Positions 53,490 to 62,580 of a stretch of DNA of 64,000 nucleotides are shown here, one piece after another. Made by a program: the position numbers and the translations under genes. Position 1 is the stretch's first letter. Every line of letters begins with the position of its first letter. Source of the stretch: Streptococcus parasanguinis (lineage in GTDB: Bacteria; Bacillota; Bacilli; Lactobacillales; Streptococcaceae); the NCBI RefSeq assembly GCF_016648855.1, contig NZ_JACLQU010000004.1:62001-126000 (forward strand), read 5' to 3'. The notes under the pieces are model-generated. The model was not told the origin of the DNA. It ran no database searches and saw only the letters and a program-made list of their open reading frames with translations.

Positions 53490-54766
53490 TGCTAATAGGA
53501 TTGCGGATCATTAGTATCTTGTTCGACTTATTTCTGGCAAGTGTTTTATTTTTTAGGCCAATATCCAAAAGTAAACAATCAAAAGAGACACTTTTAGTCC
53601 TTTGTTGTTGCTTTCTTTTTCATGTGGCTCTTGTGTTTATTTTTTTAGAAAGTCGCGTTTTTTTAGTGAGCAATCTCCTCCTTAGTATTGTTGAATCCTC
53701 TCTTGTAGGACTCTATTTTGGCTACTCCTTTCGTGATTCTTCCTTTTGGATATTCATACAGACAAGCCTGACATTATTAGCAGGAGCTGTCCTCAATCAA
53801 ACTATCCAACTTTTTCTTCCACTGTCAAAAGTATCGAAAAATTTAGGACTGATTAGTGGTTACCTTGCCATTAGTTTTCTTTTTTCAACCGTCTTAACAC
53901 TTGTTCTTCGACAGTTATTTCGAACACATCAAAAGTTAGGCATGGCAACATCTAAAAGAAATTGGCTGTATCTATTTATCGTGCCGATTTTATCGATTAT
54001 TTTTGCCTTTACTGTATCAGCTATTCAAGGGCAAGTATTTGGACCAGATTATCTTTCTGTCATTTCACTCTTGTCTCTTATTGTATTGTCGTTTTCCTCG
54101 CTGTATTTTACCCTACATCTTTCTCAACAACAGCACGCTTATTATCAAAATAAATTAGATAAAGAACAGCTTCAATTCCAATTAAGAGAAACACAACAGT
54201 CTCAAGAGGAATACCAACGATTGCAAAGTCTTCGGCATGACTTAAAAAATAAACATTTAACTCTATTGGCACTTCTAGAAGAAAATCCAGATGAGGCTAG
54301 AGAGTATCTTCACTCGTTAACCGATAGTATTTCAGGAAAACAAACCTTTTACTCCAAAAATCCAACAATTAATTTTTTACTGAATCAAAAACTGCACGAT
54401 GTGGAAGATGAAATTGAACTGGAAATTGACTGCTTTGTCCCTCAAGAATTATCTATTCAGCCTGATATTCTAGCTGTTATTTTAGGAAATTGTTTAGATA
54501 ATAGTATTTCAGCCTGTCTTCGATTAACTGATAAATCGGAGAGAACATTGGCTCTAAATATACGTTATTTTCAACAAAACCTATTTATTTCGATCAACAA
54601 TACCTTTAATGAACAAGAACAAGAGACTCGTAAAACACGTCAAAGAGATGGTTGGGGCTTACGAAACGTTGATGCTCTAGTACAAGAATACCAAGGAACT
54701 ATCAAGCGATTCAAAGAAAATGGCCACTATCGAACGGAGATTCTCTTACCAAGTCCAATAAACTAA
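53489..54766 (+). CDS. GHKL-type sensor histidine kinase (AgrC/ComD/BlpH class)
   Basis: A 425-residue kinase with six or seven helices in the first 210 residues and a coiled-coil linker (212-245). The phospho-accepting His250 sits in SLRHDLKNKH, and a GHKL ATPase has ILGNCLDNSISA and DGWGLRNVDALV. The topology is that of peptide-pheromone receptors. No cognate peptide gene with a double-glycine leader was seen between 50.8 and 54.9 kb, so it may sense something else or a peptide encoded elsewhere. Confidence 0.9.
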   Translation: MLIGLRIISILFDLFLASVLFFRPISKSKQSKETLLVLCCCFLFHVALVFIFLESRVFLVSNLLLSIVESSLVGLYFGYSFRDSSFWIFIQTSLTLLAGAVLNQTIQLFLPLSKVSKNLGLISGYLAISFLFSTVLTLVLRQLFRTHQKLGMATSKRNWLYLFIVPILSIIFAFTVSAIQGQVFGPDYLSVISLLSLIVLSFSSLYFTLHLSQQQHAYYQNKLDKEQLQFQLRETQQSQEEYQRLQSLRHDLKNKHLTLLALLEENPDEAREYLHSLTDSISGKQTFYSKNPTINFLLNQKLHDVEDEIELEIDCFVPQELSIQPDILAVILGNCLDNSISACLRLTDKSERTLALNIRYFQQNLFISINNTFNEQEQETRKTRQRDGWGLRNVDALVQEYQGTIKRFKENGHYRTEILLPSPIN

Positions 54767-54812
54767 TGATCCTTCTCCTTCGATATCCAATACAAATGAT
54801 TCATTGAAAAAC

Positions 54813-54848
54813 AAAAGATGCTACAGAATGAATTCTGTAGCATCTTTT
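54813..54848. terminator. Bidirectional terminator, LytTR kinase / pepN
   Basis: AAAAGATGCTACAGAAT (54813-54829) and its exact complement ending in ATCTTTT (54832-54848), with only two bases at the top. It serves both convergent genes. Confidence 0.88.
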
Positions 54849-54863
54849 ATAAATTTATTTCAT

Positions 54864-57407
54864 TTATTTCGTAGCAAGGATAGCAGCTTCTACTAATGCT
54901 TTTTCCCGTTGGATCAAATCCACACGCGCTGCAATTTCCTTGATACCCATGCTGATGTTTCGGCTGATCGCCATATCATCCAATTGAGGCTCAAAGAAGG
55001 CCTTGTATTCATTCAAGCGTTCACGGGTCTTAAAACAGTTAGCTGGGTAGATGACAAACTTATCAAAGCTCATATCACCACCAAGGGCTTTCTTGATCCA
55101 ATCCCAGTTTTCACGCGCCCAAGTCCAAGTTCTTCCTTGGGTAAAGTCATCGTGTAAGAAGTTGTAGTACCAACTCATAGCCAAGTCCTGAGGTTTCACC
55201 ACATCCTTGTTCTTCCACTCCTTCAATAGAGCTTCCAAAGTTTCCTCATCCTTGGTATAAGAAAGTGCAGCCGCCAACTGGCGTTTAAAGTTTCCATCTA
55301 CCGTCTTAACATAAGTATCCAGGTATTGTTGACTAAGTTCCTTGGTTTCCTGGTGCTTGATTTGGTTGACCAAGATTTGCAGGCGGATGGCAGCTGGAAG
55401 TTTTTCCAAATCATCTGCATGTGCTTCAAAGATAGCGCTCGCTTGAGCTTTTGCAGCTTCATCATTGGCCTTGATCATATTAGCAATCATTAGCTGACGA
55501 ACTTTTTCGTCTTCTTCTGTTTCACCAGGCTTAGCTTCTAGACCCAAGCGTTCAAAGTTGTAACGGTTCAAGCGTTTCAACAACTCATGGAAGGCAGCTT
55601 CTGTTTCAGTTCCTTCATCCACAAAGAGACTGATTCCAGCTAAGACGCTCGAAACAGCTGAAACAACCAAGTAGGAACTTTCTTCTGTCAAGTGTTCAAT
55701 CACTGGCAAGAGGCTTGCATAAGAAATTTGACCACTTTCAGCTAAAAGACGACGTTCTTGAACCACTTGTAATTTTGAAGTGCTATCCAAGCTAGCAAGG
55801 TCAGCAAGGATGTCTTCCAACAATTCCCCACGGTAGTCACTGATATAGTGAGCTGTATTTTCTGTATTGAAGCGAAGAGCTCCGCTGTTAGCTGCTTTCA
55901 AGGCACTGTAGTTTGGAATTTCTAAAACTTCTGTTTCCAAGGTATCTGGAATACCCGTCCAGTTGCTATTTAACGGAACAACCCACTTGCGTCCTTTTTC
56001 TTCTCTTTCTCCGATGAAGAACTGCTCTTGACGGATGATCAAGGTATCGTTTTCCACAGAAGCTGAAACAACAGGGTATCCTGGTTGCTCCAACCAAGAA
56101 TCCATAAAGGCTGCGACATCACGACCTGAAGCTTGCCCAAGAGCATCCCAAAGGTCACGACCGATAGTATTGCCGTATTGGTGTTTTTCAAAGTAGATCT
56201 TCAACCCTTTACGGAAGGCGTTATCGCCTAACCAGCGGCGAAGCATGTGCATGAGACGGCTACCCTTGGCGTAAACGATTGCTGGGTCAAAGAGGGTGTT
56301 GATCTCATCAGGGTGTTTGACTTCCACATGGACGGATTGAACGCCATCTGTAGCATCGCGTTTCAAGGCAGCAGGCACTCCAGTTGTTTGGAAGTCTTCA
56401 AAGATATTCCAGCTTGGTTCAATGGTATCCAAGCTGACATATTCCATCATATTGGCAAAGCTTTCATTCAACCAGAGATCATCCCACCATTTCATGGTCA
56501 CGAGGTTTCCGAACCATTGGTGAGCCAATTCGTGAGCCACCACCAAGGCTACTGTTTGACGGCTTTGGGCCGTAGAGTTTTCATCTACTAGAAGGTAGAC
56601 TTCACGGTAGGTTACCAAGCCCCAGTTTTCCATCGCTCCTGAAGAGAAGTCTGGAAGGGCGATATGAAGGGATTGAGGGATTGGATACCTCACGCCATAG
56701 TAGTCTTCATAAAATTCAATAGCACGAACGGCAATATCCAATGAGAAGTCCAAGTTTTCTAATGGGTGAGCTTTTGTTGAGTAGACTCCGACAAGGGTTC
56801 CATTCTTAGTCTTAGCTGTCACTCCTTGGAGGTCTCCAGCCGCAAAGGCCAAGAGGTAAGAAGACATGCGAGGAGTTGTGTCAAACTTCCAAATACCTGT
56901 TTCTTTGCGGTTTTCCACATCGATTTCAGGCATGTTAGAAAGAACGATTTCTCCTTCTTCTTGGTCAAACTTCACAGAAAGATCGAAAGTTGCTTTGGCT
57001 TCAGGCTCGTCCACACTTGGAAAAGCTTCACGCGCAAAATGGCTCTCAAACTGGGTAGAGAGGACTTCCTTCTTCACGCCATCAATGCTGTAGTAAGATG
57101 GGTAAATCCCTGTCATATTGTCTGTGATCTTACCAGAATAGGTCAGAGTAACTGTCACTTGACCTGTTCCTTCCAATTCAACATAGACTGCTTCATTGTC
57201 ATTATCAACCGTAAATGGACGGGCTTGACCTGCTACTTCTACTGTTTCGATGATCAAATCCTTTTGGTGAAGCGAGATCTTGTCCGCCTTGGCTTGACCT
57301 GTGATCACCACACGACCGCTAAAGGTCTTGGTTTTACGACTTAAATCCAAAAACACTTCGTAATGTTCTGGAACGAATGTTTCTACAAAATGTGCAACTG
57401 CTTGCAT
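54864..57407 (-). CDS. pepN: Aminopeptidase N
   Basis: Zinc aminopeptidase of family M1 that trims peptides in the cytoplasm. With the start at 57407 (AAAGGAGG upstream) it has 847 residues, the usual length for lactic acid bacteria. GAMEN substrate motif at 257-261, zinc site HELAH (292-296) with Glu315 in NESFA, followed by the helical C-terminal domain. The longer open frame from 57440 has no ribosome-binding site. It lies after phoU but behind its own terminator-promoter gap. Confidence 0.96.
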   Translation of the reverse strand: MQAVAHFVETFVPEHYEVFLDLSRKTKTFSGRVVITGQAKADKISLHQKDLIIETVEVAGQARPFTVDNDNEAVYVELEGTGQVTVTLTYSGKITDNMTGIYPSYYSIDGVKKEVLSTQFESHFAREAFPSVDEPEAKATFDLSVKFDQEEGEIVLSNMPEIDVENRKETGIWKFDTTPRMSSYLLAFAAGDLQGVTAKTKNGTLVGVYSTKAHPLENLDFSLDIAVRAIEFYEDYYGVRYPIPQSLHIALPDFSSGAMENWGLVTYREVYLLVDENSTAQSRQTVALVVAHELAHQWFGNLVTMKWWDDLWLNESFANMMEYVSLDTIEPSWNIFEDFQTTGVPAALKRDATDGVQSVHVEVKHPDEINTLFDPAIVYAKGSRLMHMLRRWLGDNAFRKGLKIYFEKHQYGNTIGRDLWDALGQASGRDVAAFMDSWLEQPGYPVVSASVENDTLIIRQEQFFIGEREEKGRKWVVPLNSNWTGIPDTLETEVLEIPNYSALKAANSGALRFNTENTAHYISDYRGELLEDILADLASLDSTSKLQVVQERRLLAESGQISYASLLPVIEHLTEESSYLVVSAVSSVLAGISLFVDEGTETEAAFHELLKRLNRYNFERLGLEAKPGETEEDEKVRQLMIANMIKANDEAAKAQASAIFEAHADDLEKLPAAIRLQILVNQIKHQETKELSQQYLDTYVKTVDGNFKRQLAAALSYTKDEETLEALLKEWKNKDVVKPQDLAMSWYYNFLHDDFTQGRTWTWARENWDWIKKALGGDMSFDKFVIYPANCFKTRERLNEYKAFFEPQLDDMAISRNISMGIKEIAARVDLIQREKALVEAAILATK

Positions 57408-57483
57408 AATTTCCTCCTTTAAATGTTTCATGCTTTCCAATGAAAAGCCCTCATAAAACTATTTTATCACAAAGTCAAGATAA

Positions 57484-57513
57484 AAGAAAAGACAAGCATT
57501 AGAATGCCTGTCT
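57484..57513 (-). terminator. Terminator of the pst-phoU operon
   Basis: On the minus strand AGACAGGCATT and AATGCTTGTCT pair with one G-T mismatch pair, loop CT, then TTTCTTTTA. A TGATAAAAT box follows within 25 bases and is the likely pepN promoter. Confidence 0.75.
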
Positions 57514-57536
57514 GATATCGAAAAGACTTTATGATC

Positions 57537-58190
57537 TTACATTTCGATAATTTTACCTGTTTCGAAGTAAACCACCCACTCACAGATGTTTTTTGCATAA
57601 TCTCCGATACGTTCCAAGAAGTTGATCACTTGGAAATAATCCCGTCCAGTCACGATGGACTCTGGATTTTTCCGAATTTCTTCTGTTGCTAATTCTTGGA
57701 TGCTATCGAAGTAATGGTTGATGACTTCGTCTCGTGTCGCAACTTCATAGGCCAAATCCACATCGCCTTTGAGGTAAACATCTAGTGTCGCTTCGACAAA
57801 ATCTTTGACTTCACGGCCCATCTTGCTGATCTCTTCCTCAACAGATTGGATGCGGACTTCCCCTTTCATGCGAATGGTTGCCTTGGCAATTGATACTGCG
57901 TGGTCACCCATCCGCTCTAAGTCAGAGACCGCTTTTAAGACAGTCATCACGACACGAAGGTCTTGTGAAACGGGCTGTTGAAGGGCAATAATCTCAAAGG
58001 ATTTGCGCTCTAACTTCACTTCGTAGTCGTTGATCTCCGCATCATCTTCGATAACTTGGCGGGCCAATTCACGGTCATGGGTCACGAAAGCGCGGACCGT
58101 ACGGTTGATCTGACTCAACACTTCATTTCCCATTGCATAAAACTGGTTATGCAACTTCTCTAAATCTTCTTCAAATTGAACTCGTAACAT
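57537..58190 (-). CDS. phoU: Phosphate transport regulator PhoU
   Basis: A 217-residue all-helical protein made of two similar three-helix halves, each with the PhoU metal-binding pattern (DLERMGDHAVSIAK and FLERIGDYAKNICEW). It links Pst transport to phosphate signalling and limits uptake. Last gene of the pst operon, 12 bases after pstB. Confidence 0.95.
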   Translation of the reverse strand: MLRVQFEEDLEKLHNQFYAMGNEVLSQINRTVRAFVTHDRELARQVIEDDAEINDYEVKLERKSFEIIALQQPVSQDLRVVMTVLKAVSDLERMGDHAVSIAKATIRMKGEVRIQSVEEEISKMGREVKDFVEATLDVYLKGDVDLAYEVATRDEVINHYFDSIQELATEEIRKNPESIVTGRDYFQVINFLERIGDYAKNICEWVVYFETGKIIEM

Positions 58191-58202
58191 TTTATTTTCT
58201 TC

Positions 58203-58961
58203 CTATCCAAATTTACCAGAGACATAGTCTTCTGTTTCTTTCTTAGCTGGGTTCAAGAACATTTCATTGGTGTCATTGTACTCAATCAAATCCCCATCCA
58301 AGAAAAAGGCTGTTTTATCGGAAATCCGACTTGCTTGTTGCATGGAGCGTGTCACCAAAAGCATGGTGTAGCGGTCTTTTAGTCCATACAAGGTTTCTTC
58401 AATCTTCCCAGCTGAAATCGGGTCTAGTGCAGAAGTTGGCTCATCCAAAAGGATAACCTTTGGACTGGTCGCAAGGACCCGCGCCACACAGACCCGTTGT
58501 TGCTGACCACCGGAAAGTCCGATCGCTGAATCATGCAGGCGATCCTTGACCTCATCCCAGATGGACGCGCGTTTCAAAGAGGTTTCAACTGCTTCATCCA
58601 AGACAGCCTTGTCCTTGACACCATTAATCATCAATCCATAGGTCACATTATCGTAAATGGACATTGGAAAAGGATTGGGCTGTTGGAAGACCATTCCGAT
58701 TTCCTTACGCAATTCGACCGTATCGGTCCGTGGTCCATAGATATTATGTCCATTGTAGAGGATGGTTCCTGTGGTGGTGACCTCATGGTTGAGGTCACCC
58801 ATGCGGTTAATGGCTTTTAAAAGGGTAGATTTCCCTGATCCTGAAGGACCAATCAAGGCTGTAATCTCTTTTGGAGCAAAGTCCAAGGAGACGCTATTTA
58901 GAGCCTTCTTTTTATTGTAATAAACCGACAAGTCCTTGACTTGTAAAATTGGTTCTGTCAT
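58203..58961 (-). CDS. pstB: Phosphate ABC transporter ATPase (second PstB)
   Basis: A 252-residue ATPase: Walker [10 protein letters not shown], signature [15 protein letters not shown], Walker [13 protein letters not shown]. In most ABC ATPases the switch residue after LLVT is His; here it reads [10 protein letters not shown], so this copy has Arg in that place while its paralogue has VTHSMQQA. Two tandem PstB proteins are normal in streptococci, and this His-to-Arg change may make this site weak. It lies between pstB1 and phoU. Confidence 0.94.
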   Translation of the reverse strand: MTEPILQVKDLSVYYNKKKALNSVSLDFAPKEITALIGPSGSGKSTLLKAINRMGDLNHEVTTTGTILYNGHNIYGPRTDTVELRKEIGMVFQQPNPFPMSIYDNVTYGLMINGVKDKAVLDEAVETSLKRASIWDEVKDRLHDSAIGLSGGQQQRVCVARVLATSPKVILLDEPTSALDPISAGKIEETLYGLKDRYTMLLVTRSMQQASRISDKTAFFLDGDLIEYNDTNEMFLNPAKKETEDYVSGKFG

Positions 58962-58990
58962 TCTATTTTCCTTTTTGTTGTCATTTTACT

Positions 58991-59794
58991 TTATCCAAAG
59001 TGACCAGATACATAATCGTTGGTCGATTGCAATTTCGCATTTTGGAAAATATTCGAAGTCTTATCGTACTCAATGAGGTTTCCAAGGTAGAAGAAACCAG
59101 TATAATCACTAGCACGGGCTGCTTGTTGCATGCTGTGGGTCACGATGACAATGGTATAATCTTTCTTCAACTCGAGCATGGTTTCTTCTAATTGCGCTGT
59201 CGCGATCGGATCAAGCGCTGATGCTGGCTCATCCATGAGTAAGATATCTGGCTTCACAGAGATAGCCCGCGCGATACAAAGTCGTTGCTGTTGCCCACCT
59301 GAAAGTGTCAGGGCTGATTTATGAAGATCATCCTTAACCTGATCCCATAGAGCCGCCTGTTTCAAAGAAGTTTCGACCAATTCGTCCAAGATCTTCTTGT
59401 CTTTCACCCCAGCACGTTCATGCGGGAAGGTGATGTTTTTGTAAATCGATTTGGCAAAAGGATTGGGCCGTTGGAAAACCATCCCAATGTGCTTGCGCAT
59501 TTCATAAACATTGATATCCGGACGATTGACATCGATTCCTTCATACCAAATTTCACCCGTAACACGCGCAATATCGATGGTATCATTCATCCGGTTCAAA
59601 CTACGAAGGTAGGTTGATTTTCCAGATCCTGACGGACCGATCAAGGCTGTAATCTTATTCTTTTCAAACTGCATGTCGACGCCTTTAATGGACTCGTTCG
59701 TTCCATAATAGACATGTAAATCTTTGGTCGATAGGACTACCTTTTCTTCAGGAAAAGTAATGATGTGTCTCTCATCCCAATTGTATTTTGACAT
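58991..59794 (-). CDS. pstB: Phosphate ABC transporter ATPase (first PstB)
   Basis: A 267-residue ATPase with Walker [10 protein letters not shown], signature [15 protein letters not shown], Walker B ILLMDEPASALD and the switch His in VTHSMQQA. All catalytic residues are present, so this is the fully competent copy. It lies 10 bases after pstA. Confidence 0.95.
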   Translation of the reverse strand: MSKYNWDERHIITFPEEKVVLSTKDLHVYYGTNESIKGVDMQFEKNKITALIGPSGSGKSTYLRSLNRMNDTIDIARVTGEIWYEGIDVNRPDINVYEMRKHIGMVFQRPNPFAKSIYKNITFPHERAGVKDKKILDELVETSLKQAALWDQVKDDLHKSALTLSGGQQQRLCIARAISVKPDILLMDEPASALDPIATAQLEETMLELKKDYTIVIVTHSMQQAARASDYTGFFYLGNLIEYDKTSNIFQNAKLQSTNDYVSGHFG

Positions 59795-59804
59795 TTCTTC
59801 TCCT

Positions 59805-60689
59805 TTAAGCAGATGTTAGTTTTTTATGGAGGTAAGTTCCGAGTTTGCGCGCTCCAAAGTTAAAGATCAAGATAAAGATCAAAAGAACGGCGGCAGAACC
59901 GGCTGAGACTTCGATCGAATCTGGAATGGTTCCTTCACTGTTGACCTTCCAGATATGGACAGCCAAGGTTTCAGCCTGACGGAAGATCGAAATTGGACTG
60001 GTCACACTAAAGATATTCCAGTTTGACCAATCAAGGGCTGGAGCCGATTGACCTGCAGTATAGATCAAGGCAGCAGCTTCCCCAAAGATCCGTCCTGAGG
60101 CCAAGACAACCCCAGTGATAATACTTGGAAGAGCTTCTGGTACCACGACATGGATCACAGTTTCCCAGCGAGACAAGCCCAGTGCTAGACCTGCTTCGCG
60201 CTGCGTATGGTGGACATGCTGCAAGCTATCTTCGATATTGCGGGTCATCTGTGGCAGGTTAAAGACGGTCAAGGCCAAGGCCCCTGAAATGATCGAAAAT
60301 CCATATTTGAACTGGACAACGAAGACCAGGTAACCAAAGAGACCTACAACAACAGATGGCAAAGAAGACAAGATCTCAATACAGGTACGAACCAAATTGG
60401 TCAAGCGACCTTTTTTAGCGTACTCAGAGAGGTAAATCCCAGCTCCAAGAGAAAGTGGGAAGGAAATCACCAAGGTAATGACTAAGAGAAAGAAGGAATT
60501 ATACAATTGAATTCCGATCCCTCCTCCTGCTTGGTAAGAAGAAGATTTCCCAGTCAAGAAGTGCCAAGATACATGGGGCAAGCCACGGACCAAGATATAA
60601 AGGATCAATGAGGCAAGAATCGCAACGATGATCCCGGAAATAGCATACAGCACTCCTGTTGCAATTTTATCCATTCGTTTAGCGTGCAT
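59805..60689 (-). CDS. pstA: Phosphate ABC transporter permease PstA
   Basis: A 294-residue permease with six helices and the MetI-like loop LGLSRWETVIHVVVPEALPSIITG that docks the ATPase. It forms the membrane channel with PstC. Its start overlaps the pstC end by 11 bases, indicating coupled translation. Confidence 0.95.
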   Translation of the reverse strand: MHAKRMDKIATGVLYAISGIIVAILASLILYILVRGLPHVSWHFLTGKSSSYQAGGGIGIQLYNSFFLLVITLVISFPLSLGAGIYLSEYAKKGRLTNLVRTCIEILSSLPSVVVGLFGYLVFVVQFKYGFSIISGALALTVFNLPQMTRNIEDSLQHVHHTQREAGLALGLSRWETVIHVVVPEALPSIITGVVLASGRIFGEAAALIYTAGQSAPALDWSNWNIFSVTSPISIFRQAETLAVHIWKVNSEGTIPDSIEVSAGSAAVLLIFILIFNFGARKLGTYLHKKLTSA

Positions 60690-61590
60690 AGTTCTTCTTA
60701 CCTCTTTCTTTCGTAATCAGTTTAATCACACTGTTAAAGGCAAGACTCATGAGGAGCAATACCAAGGCGAGTGACCAAAGAACATTGTTATTGACCGTAC
60801 CCATGACGGTATTTCCGATTCCCATGGTCAAAATAGAGGTGAGGGTGGAAGCTGGTGTTGTGAGCGAGGTTGGTACCACTGCCGAGTTTCCGACCACCAT
60901 CTGGATCGCCAAGGCTTCCCCGAAGGCACGCGCCATTCCAAAGACAACCGCTGTAAAGATTCCTGAGCGGGCTGCCTTGAGCGTGACATGCCAAATCGTT
61001 TGCCAGCGTGTCGCCCCCATGGCCATACTAGCTTCCCGGTAATGACGGGGCACAGCTCGGAGGCTATCGGTCGTCATAAAGGTGACAGTTGGCAGGATCA
61101 TAACAAAGAGGACAAAGACCCCTGAGAGAATCCCAAAACCAGTCCCTCCAAAGAGACTACGCGTAAATGGGACGACCACTTGAAGGCCAATGAATCCATA
61201 AACAACTGAAGGAATCCCCACTAGGAGCTCAATGGCTGGTTGCAAGAAACGAGCTCCTTTAGGAGAGACTTCTGTCATGAAAACTGCTGCACCAATGGCA
61301 AACGGCGTTGCTAAAAGGGCAGAAAGCAAGGTTACAATAAAGGAACCTAGAATCATTGGTAGGGCTCCGAATTCCTTTGCAGCAGGATTCCAAGAGCTCC
61401 CAAATAGAAAACTAAAGATATTGACTTTATTGACAAAGAAAGTCGATAAACCTTTTTGGGCCACGAAAATCAAAATCATGGCAACGACCACGACAATCAA
61501 ACTCATGCATAGAAAAGTAATGGTTCTGCCAAATTTTTCTAGGCGGGAGTTTTTTGATTTCGTCAGCATTTTTTTTGCTACTTCGTTCAT
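60679..61590 (-). CDS. pstC: Phosphate ABC transporter permease PstC
   Basis: A 303-residue permease, six helices, with MAMGATRWQTIWHVTLKAARSGI as the ATPase-docking loop and LVGIPSVVYGFIGLQ typical of PstC. It pairs with PstA. It starts 16 bases after pstS. Confidence 0.95.
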   Translation of the reverse strand: MNEVAKKMLTKSKNSRLEKFGRTITFLCMSLIVVVVAMILIFVAQKGLSTFFVNKVNIFSFLFGSSWNPAAKEFGALPMILGSFIVTLLSALLATPFAIGAAVFMTEVSPKGARFLQPAIELLVGIPSVVYGFIGLQVVVPFTRSLFGGTGFGILSGVFVLFVMILPTVTFMTTDSLRAVPRHYREASMAMGATRWQTIWHVTLKAARSGIFTAVVFGMARAFGEALAIQMVVGNSAVVPTSLTTPASTLTSILTMGIGNTVMGTVNNNVLWSLALVLLLMSLAFNSVIKLITKERGKKNYAR

Positions 61591-61606
61591 TTTTTACCTA
61601 ATTCTT

Positions 61607-62473
61607 TTATTTTTTTGTCACATTCCCTTTTAAATCACGGGTAACTTTCATGTCATTGATCGGGATATAACCCATCTTGCCAACAACTTTTTGCTGAACC
61701 TCATCGGTCATCATGTAGTCAATGAATTTTTTAGACAACTCATTAGGTTTTCCCTTAGTATACATGTGTTCGTAAGACCAGATTGGCCAGTTATTGTTGA
61801 CGACATTGGCTTTAGTTGGTTGATAGCCATTAAGCTTCATGGTTTTAACACTGCTATCCAAGTAGGTAAAGGCTAGATAAGAGATGGCTCCTGGCGTCTG
61901 AGAAACGATGTTTTTCACCATTCCATTAGAGTCTTGCTCTTGAGCCTGCTTGGGTTGTTTGCCATCCATAATAATGGCATCAAAGACAGCACGGCTACCA
62001 GAACCAACCGCTCGGTTCACAATCGTGATTTCAAGATCTGGACCTCCCAATTGCTTCCAGTTGGTATATTCACCCGTAAAGATCTTTCGCAATTGCTCTG
62101 TTGTCAAATTATCTACTGAGATATTTTTATTGGCAATGATGGCTGTCCCTGCTACGGCTACCTGGTGATCGACCAGACTAGAAGCATCAATCCCAGATTT
62201 TTCCTCTGCAAAAAGGTCACTATTTCCGATATCAACAGCGCCTGATTGAACTTGTGAAAGTCCTGTACCAGAACCTCCTCCTTGTACATTCACAATCTTA
62301 CCAGGATGTTCTTCAATGTAGCGATCTACTACTCCTTCAACCAAGGGTTGTAAGGCAGTCGATCCGACAGCAGTGATGGATTCTCCGCGATTGATCCAAG
62401 ACGCACAAGCAGATAAACTTCCTGCTAATGCGATCGTCGCTAGTCCTAGGATCAGCTTTTTAGACTTTTTCAA
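61607..62473 (-). CDS. pstS: Phosphate-binding lipoprotein PstS
   Basis: A 288-residue extracellular lipoprotein that captures phosphate. Lipoprotein signal peptide with lipobox ending at Cys23 ([10 protein letters not shown]), then the phosphate-binding [11 protein letters not shown] and [22 protein letters not shown] loops. The start is TTG at 62473 with AAGGAG eight bases upstream; a nearby ATG is in another frame and stops at once. First gene of the pst operon. Confidence 0.95.
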   Translation of the reverse strand: MKKSKKLILGLATIALAGSLSACASWINRGESITAVGSTALQPLVEGVVDRYIEEHPGKIVNVQGGGSGTGLSQVQSGAVDIGNSDLFAEEKSGIDASSLVDHQVAVAGTAIIANKNISVDNLTTEQLRKIFTGEYTNWKQLGGPDLEITIVNRAVGSGSRAVFDAIIMDGKQPKQAQEQDSNGMVKNIVSQTPGAISYLAFTYLDSSVKTMKLNGYQPTKANVVNNNWPIWSYEHMYTKGKPNELSKKFIDYMMTDEVQQKVVGKMGYIPINDMKVTRDLKGNVTKK

Positions 62474-62488
62474 ATCATGTCTCCTTGA

Positions 62489-62557
62489 TATTTCACTATT
62501 TCACTTATGATTTTGACAAGTTTTTTTCAAAAAAACCTGTACTTCCACTATATCATA
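62489..62557 (-). promoter_or_regulatory. pst promoter region with tandem repeat and poly-T/poly-A dyad
   Basis: A possible -10 TATGAT (62552-62557, minus strand) without a -35 fits an activator-dependent promoter. Between it and pstS lie an inverted repeat with A7/T7 arms (62516-62540) and an exact tandem octamer, TATTTCAC twice on the plus strand (62489-62504). I did not recognise a Pho box. Confidence 0.35.
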
Positions 62558-62580
62558 GAACGGGTTCTTTGCCCAGCATT

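Noticed and set aside
54767..54863. Searched for a pheromone or bacteriocin precursor after the LytTR kinase
   Set aside because: The 97 bases hold only a terminator; no small frame with a ribosome-binding site or double-glycine leader.
56826..57344. Plus-strand frame of 172 codons opposite pepN
   Set aside because: Antisense to the N-terminal domain of PepN; a composition artefact.
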